Of a DNA stretch of 64,000 nucleotides, positions 59,855 to 64,000 are shown piece after piece. How positions within the stretch are numbered: position 1 is the stretch's first letter; every line of letters begins with the position of its first letter. Under the pieces are notes generated by a model. The model was not told the origin of the DNA. It saw nothing but the letters and a program-made list of their open reading frames with translations, and did no database searches. The DNA lies in the NCBI GenBank assembly GCA_965261105.1, contig CBDHCM010000006.1, positions 1,550,001 through 1,614,000 of the forward strand. The letters are read 5' to 3'. Source of the stretch: Aldehydirespirator sp965261105 (lineage in GTDB: Bacteria; Actinomycetota; Acidimicrobiia; Acidimicrobiales; Aldehydirespiratoraceae). The translations under genes and the position numbers were made by a program.

Positions 59855-60139
59855 CTATCGGGATCGTCGTGGTCTGCTCCGGCGGTCCTGGGCCCTGCAC
59901 CACTCCAGCCACACCACCACGTCGGCGGGCGAGGGGGCCTGGGCGGGATCCCCGTACATCGTCTCGGACCGGAAGCGCACGAGGTCCGGCTGCGGCAGGG
60001 GCACGAACGGAGGCCGGCGCCACCAGCGGTCCGGGGCGAAGCGGACCAGCTGAGCCACCGCGGTCGGCCACAGTCGGGGCCTTGCCGCCACCGCCCGGGC
60101 CGACTGCAGCGCCAACCTGCCTGCCGGCATCATGCCCAC
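59855..60139 (-). CDS. Small conserved actinobacterial protein of unknown function
   Basis: The 94-residue protein is rich in Arg, Trp and Pro (RPRLWPTAVAQLVRFAPDRW, PPFVPLPQPDLVRFRSETM, SPADVVVWLEWCRAQDR). The order of a basic helix, a Pro-rich loop and a closing helix ending in WCR recalls small proteins found beside MoxR or HNH genes in other actinobacteria, but I cannot name a function. The start ATG at 60139 is 94 bases from the divergent MoxR gene. Confidence 0.65.
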   Translation of the reverse strand: MGMMPAGRLALQSARAVAARPRLWPTAVAQLVRFAPDRWWRRPPFVPLPQPDLVRFRSETMYGDPAQAPSPADVVVWLEWCRAQDRRSRPRRSR

Positions 60140-60233
60140 GGCGGCAGCGTAGCCGGGCCCGGCGCGGCGCCTTGGGGGCAGCGTGCCGCTGGGCCCCTTG
60201 GCGGAGAATCCGCAGCGGTACGCTTGCCCGGCG

Positions 60234-61178
60234 ATGGCTCACTTCGACGAGCAGTTCAAGCTGATCCTCCAGAACATGGAGCTCGCCGTCAAGGGCAAGC
60301 CCGAGGTCATCGGGCATCTCATCCTGGCCTTGGTGAGCGGTGGGCACGTGCTCATCGAGGACGTGCCGGGGGTGGGCAAGACCAGCCTGGGCAAGGCGTT
60401 GGCCCGCAGCATCGACGTCAGCTTCGGCCGGATCCAGTTCACTCCGGACCTGCTGCCCGTCGACATTACGGGAACGTCGGTGTTCAATCGCGCCACCGGA
60501 TCGTTCGATTTCCGGCCCGGGCCGGTGTTCTCGAACATCGTCCTGGCCGACGAGATCAACCGCGCCTCGCCCAAGGCCCAGTCGGCCCTGCTGGAGGCCA
60601 TGGGCGAGCAGCAGGTCACGATCGATGGCGTGACCAGGATCCTGGAGTCTCCATTCACGGTGATTGCCACCCAGAATCCGCTCGAGTACGAGGGCACGTA
60701 CCCCCTGCCCGAGAGCCAGATGGACCGCTTCCTCATGCGCCTGAACGTTGGCTACCCGGACCCCGTGTCCGAGGACTCGATCCTGGTCTCCAGGGGCGCT
60801 CAAGAGCCCGTAGACCTCATCGGGCCGGTCGCGGACGCGGCCGTGGTGCGGTGGATGTCCGACCGGCTCGATGAGGTGCATGTCTCGGGGCCCCTGCGTG
60901 CCTACCTGCTCGACGTGGCCGGTGCCACGCGGCGCCATCCCGGCCTGTCGCTGGGTCTGTCACCCAGGGGAGTGCTGGCCGTGCTGAGGGTGGCGCGCGC
61001 CAGGGCCGCCTCGCTGAGCCGCGACTTCGTAACCCCCGACGACATCAAGGCGCTCGCGCCCGTCATGCTGCCGCACCGGCTCCTGGCCAAGCCCGACAGC
61101 CGTGTGCGGGGTCTGCGCTCCGCCGACATCGTCACCGAGATCATCGACTCTGTGCCCGTGCCCCGCATGGGGCGGTGA
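60234..61178 (+). CDS. MoxR-family AAA+ ATPase
   Basis: MoxR ATPases act as chaperones that assemble or activate partner complexes, usually with the DUF58 protein encoded next to them. The 314-residue protein has Walker A (EDVPGVGKTSLGKAL), Walker B (NIVLADEINRASPKAQSAL), sensor I (FTVIATQNPLEYEGTYPLPE) and a C-terminal lid ending PHRLLAKPDSRVRG. The stop is one base from the DUF58 start. A TACGCT box nine bases before the ATG is a weak promoter candidate. Confidence 0.94.
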   Translation: MAHFDEQFKLILQNMELAVKGKPEVIGHLILALVSGGHVLIEDVPGVGKTSLGKALARSIDVSFGRIQFTPDLLPVDITGTSVFNRATGSFDFRPGPVFSNIVLADEINRASPKAQSALLEAMGEQQVTIDGVTRILESPFTVIATQNPLEYEGTYPLPESQMDRFLMRLNVGYPDPVSEDSILVSRGAQEPVDLIGPVADAAVVRWMSDRLDEVHVSGPLRAYLLDVAGATRRHPGLSLGLSPRGVLAVLRVARARAASLSRDFVTPDDIKALAPVMLPHRLLAKPDSRVRGLRSADIVTEIIDSVPVPRMGR

Positions 61179-61179
61179 C

Positions 61180-62355
61180 GTGCCCACGGGGACCGGCTGG
61201 AGGCTGCTGGCATGCGGCATCGTCACAGTCGTCGGGGGCAGAGCCTTCGGGGTCCTCGAGTTCTACGTGATCGGGGCCACCGCCGCCTCGGCAGTGGTGA
61301 TCGCGCTGGCGGTGCGGCTGGCCCACCCGTCCCGCCTGTCGTTCAGCCGTCGGGTGTCGTCGGAGATGGTGGCGGTCTCCGAGCCGGTGGAGGTGACGCT
61401 GGAGGTCTCGAATCGGGCCAGACTGCCGTCCCCGACGGTTCGCGTCGGCGAGCAGGTGAGCGGCGCGGCCGGCATGCGCTTCAGCATGGCCCCAGTGCCC
61501 GGCGGCTCGACCGCGGTCACAAGCTACCGCCTGCAGCCCGCGCGCCGAGGCGTGCTGGAGATCGGCCCGACGGTCTTCAGCGACATCGACGGCCTCGGAC
61601 TGGCGCAGCGGCGACACATCTTCGGTAGGCGCACGCGCGTCATCGTGCATCCGCCGATCGAGACGCTGGTGTCGCCTCGCCTGCCCGTCGGTGGAGCCCT
61701 GTCGCTGCCCAGCGACTATCGTCGCCGGTCGCTCGGGCTCGAGAGCGCGGAGTTCGACGTCCTGCGCCCGTATGTGGAGGGCGACGACCTCCGTCACATC
61801 CACTGGCGCTCGACGGCGCGACTCGACGAGTTCATGGTGCGGCGGTTCCAGCCGGCCCGCCCGGGTCGCCTGACGGTGATCATCGACACCCGTCCCCCGG
61901 GAGATCTCTCGACCGTGCAGGATCGCACCACCTCGGTGGCCGCGTCCATCGCCTGCGCGGTGCTCCGCTCCGGCGACGAGGCGCAGATCCTCACGACCGA
62001 CGGGCGCGGGACCCCGCTGCTGACCCACTGCTCCGAGGTCGGCGCGGCGCTCGAGTTCCTGGCCCTGCTGGAGGGCGGGCGGCCCGAGATCGACGTCGAG
62101 CCAGTCGAGGGGGGATCAGTCGTCGTGGCCGTCTCGGCCTTGCCTGACGCCATCGACGACGACAGCGCCCGCCATGACCTGGCCCAGCGATTGGAGGCCT
62201 CGCTGATCATCACCTACGGCACCGGACATCGACGGGTCGCAGCCCCGGCCGCCGATCGCGAGGGCGGCTGGATCCACCTGACCGGCCCCGGCCAGCTACC
62301 GGGCTTGTGGCGGGTGCCCGCGCTGGCCCGCCGCGGGGTCGCAGCATTGGCATGA
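61180..62355 (+). CDS. DUF58 membrane protein with a vWA-like domain
   Basis: The 391-residue protein has two N-terminal hydrophobic segments (RLLACGIVTVVGG, GATAASAVVIALAVRLA), a beta-rich region and the DUF58 core: LRPYVEGDDLRHIHWRSTAR with the invariant DxRxIxW-type motif, then MVRRFQPARPGRLTVIIDTR. It is encoded between a MoxR ATPase and a transglutaminase-like protein, a standard three-gene unit. Its function in envelope processes is inferred from that context. Confidence 0.92.
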   Translation: MPTGTGWRLLACGIVTVVGGRAFGVLEFYVIGATAASAVVIALAVRLAHPSRLSFSRRVSSEMVAVSEPVEVTLEVSNRARLPSPTVRVGEQVSGAAGMRFSMAPVPGGSTAVTSYRLQPARRGVLEIGPTVFSDIDGLGLAQRRHIFGRRTRVIVHPPIETLVSPRLPVGGALSLPSDYRRRSLGLESAEFDVLRPYVEGDDLRHIHWRSTARLDEFMVRRFQPARPGRLTVIIDTRPPGDLSTVQDRTTSVAASIACAVLRSGDEAQILTTDGRGTPLLTHCSEVGAALEFLALLEGGRPEIDVEPVEGGSVVVAVSALPDAIDDDSARHDLAQRLEASLIITYGTGHRRVAAPAADREGGWIHLTGPGQLPGLWRVPALARRGVAALA

Positions 62356-64000
62356 TCATGGCCGACGGGCCGGCCGCGGCAGCGCGGGTCGGCGTCCCCG
62401 CCACAGGCCCGGTAGCCGGCGGTGGCGGCAGCTACGACTGGCCGGCGGAGGCGGCGCTGGCGACGGTGACCGTCGTCGTCGCGGCGGGGATGTCGCGGTT
62501 GTTCACCGACTCATCGTTTCTGCGCGACGTGCTGGCGCTGGCTCTAGCCGCTCACGTGGTTGCCGTGGCGGCACGCCGAGTGGGGCTGCCCACCATTGGT
62601 GCCGCGCTGCTCAGCGTCGCCTGTTTCGCCATCACGGCCACAGTGCTGCTCTACACCGAGACGGCCTGGTTCGTTCTGCCCACCGCCGACACCGTCTCGT
62701 TGGCCCTCGATCATCTGGTGGACGGCTGGGACGTGGTGAACGCCGGCCCTGCGCCGGTGGCGCCGGTACCGGGCCTGGTCCTGTCCGCGGGCGCTGCGCT
62801 GGGGTTGTGCGCGTTCCTGGCCGACGCGGCCGCCTTCCGGTTGAGTTCTGCAGGGTGGGCGGTGGCCCCCGCGGCCAGCGTCTATGGGTTCACGGCCGCG
62901 GTCGGGACCGGCGACGCCGCAATCCTTTACGGGATGCTCTGCTGCGTCGCCATCGGATTGACGATGGTCGCCCTGTGGCTCCGCAACCGGCGGGCCGATG
63001 CGTGGGTCGAGTCCGTGCCGGGCCGCGGCACCCGGGCCATGGCCCGCGCCGCGGGCGCCGCTCTGCTGCTGGCGGTAGCGGCCGGCGCGGTCGCCGGTCC
63101 GTCGCTGCCCGGCGCGCGGGCTGAGCCGTGGGTCGATCTCGAGAGACTCGAAGTCACGGACGCTGCGCCCTGGGTCGACATCGCGCCCCCCGATCCGGAG
63201 CCGTGGGCCGATTTCGGCTCGGTCGAGGGAGCCGGGTCTGCGTCGCTGTTGGGGCCCGTTGAGGGTGCACGGGTTCTTGTCAGTCCCCTGGTCCAGGTTC
63301 GGAGCCGTCTCATCGAGCTGCCCGAGGAGGAGCTCTTCACTGTGGCCGTGCCCGAGGATCAGCGCCAGTATTGGAGGCTGACGTCCCTCGACGAATTCGA
63401 CGGCGACGCGTGGAGGGCGCGCTCGCAGTACGAGGACGCCTCCGGACCGCTCGCGGCCACCCTCGACCCGTCGGCGGGGGCCTCGCTCCAGCAGACCGTG
63501 ATGCTCACAGGGCTCGGCAACTCCTACCTGCCGGTCGCCTACGAACTTCGCCGGGTCATCGACGACGGCGGGGCGGCCATGGAGTACGAGGCCTACTCGG
63601 GCTCGCTCATAAAGGGCCGCCGTGCCGCGCTCGAGGGACCTGGTCGATTCTCCTATGTGGTGGACTCGGCCGTGCCCGCGATCGGAGACCCTGACCGGCT
63701 TCGCCGGTCTGAGACGGCGATGCTGGAGGAGGGCTTTCTGGCCGCCAACACGCAGTTGCCCGACGACGTGCGGGATCTTGTTCGGGCCGAGACGGAGCGG
63801 ATCACATCGGACGCCCGTTCCGACTACCACCGGGCCCTGCAGCTGCAAGACTACTTCCGGCTTGACGGCGGCTTCCGCTACGACCTGCAGGTTCATGCCG
63901 CGGGCGGAGTCGAGAGCCTCGAGGAGTTCTTGTTCGAGGTGCGGGCCGGCTATTGCCAGCAGTTCGCGTCGGCCTACGCGGCCATGGCCCGCAGCATCGG
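62352..64000 (+). CDS. TgpA-like transglutaminase-domain membrane protein (cut by the window end)
   Basis: The frame starts at an ATG that overlaps the DUF58 stop (ATGA) and stays open to the end of the window (549 codons seen). Five to six hydrophobic helices fill about residues 30-250. A large extracytoplasmic region follows, and the beginning of a transglutaminase-like domain is visible at the edge: YHRALQLQDYFRLDGGFRYD, SLEEFLFEVRAGYCQQFASA with the probable catalytic cysteine. The rest of the domain and any C-terminal helix lie beyond the window. Confidence 0.93.
   Translation, partial: MIMADGPAAAARVGVPATGPVAGGGGSYDWPAEAALATVTVVVAAGMSRLFTDSSFLRDVLALALAAHVVAVAARRVGLPTIGAALLSVACFAITATVLLYTETAWFVLPTADTVSLALDHLVDGWDVVNAGPAPVAPVPGLVLSAGAALGLCAFLADAAAFRLSSAGWAVAPAASVYGFTAAVGTGDAAILYGMLCCVAIGLTMVALWLRNRRADAWVESVPGRGTRAMARAAGAALLLAVAAGAVAGPSLPGARAEPWVDLERLEVTDAAPWVDIAPPDPEPWADFGSVEGAGSASLLGPVEGARVLVSPLVQVRSRLIELPEEELFTVAVPEDQRQYWRLTSLDEFDGDAWRARSQYEDASGPLAATLDPSAGASLQQTVMLTGLGNSYLPVAYELRRVIDDGGAAMEYEAYSGSLIKGRRAALEGPGRFSYVVDSAVPAIGDPDRLRRSETAMLEEGFLAANTQLPDDVRDLVRAETERITSDARSDYHRALQLQDYFRLDGGFRYDLQVHAAGGVESLEEFLFEVRAGYCQQFASAYAAMARSI

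Overview
The window is about 64 kb of very GC-rich DNA that reads as chromosome of a Gram-positive-type actinobacterium, most likely of the Acidimicrobiia or a neighbouring deep lineage. The markers are a mycothiol synthase, a bacterial proteasome activator (Bpa/PafE), a division cluster with SepF and DivIVA but no FtsA, menaquinone genes, and many GTG starts placed 6-7 bases after a TANNNT box (leaderless style). No rRNA, tRNA, CRISPR array, prophage or complete insertion sequence was seen.

Layout. 1-4 kb: a fused indolepyruvate-type ferredoxin oxidoreductase and a repeat-rich gap. 4-9.3 kb: a compact histidine operon hisD-C-B-H-A-F on the minus strand. 9.3-16.7 kb: nth, a short mshD, a small membrane protein, menG, an apparent selenocysteine-containing thioredoxin-fold lipoprotein, a solute-binding lipoprotein, a YbaK-type deacylase, menA and an orphan response regulator. 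16.8-23 kb: a DUF255 protein, then an accessory patch with two Phd/PIN toxin-antitoxin pairs, an amber-split DUF222-HNH gene and a beheaded DUF4143 ATPase. 23-32 kb: thiolase plus its OB-fold partner, nitroreductase, dnaE, bpa, a phosphodiesterase-like protein and an Rrf2 regulator. 32-37.4 kb: an osmolyte cluster. 37.4-58.5 kb: lspA/rluD, divIVA, sepF, ftsZ and the cell-wall/division (dcw) cluster from ftsQ back to mraZ, nearly every pair overlapping by ATGA or GTGA, with murF missing from its usual place. 58.5-64 kb: a lipoate-ligase-like gene, an HNH gene and a MoxR/DUF58/transglutaminase operon cut by the window end.

Three things stand out. First, at 32.2-37.4 kb a BCCT carrier is translationally coupled to a ProX-type betaine-binding lipoprotein, and divergently next to them lies a 690-residue protein that joins a complete ProX domain to a GluR0-like ligand-gated potassium channel with a TVGYGD filter. 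This looks like a betaine-sensing K+ channel and is the best candidate for an undescribed system. Second, the gene at 12.15 kb has an in-frame TGA exactly where the first cysteine of its CxxC motif should be, followed at once by a stable hairpin, as expected for a bacterial selenoprotein. Third, the starts of hisB, menG and the Rrf2 gene have each been tandemly duplicated by a unit of length 3n+2 (47, 35 and 56 bp), which leaves 12-19 residue mini-ORFs whose stop codons overlap the next start.

All calls rest on reading the sequence and on recalled family features; no database search was run.
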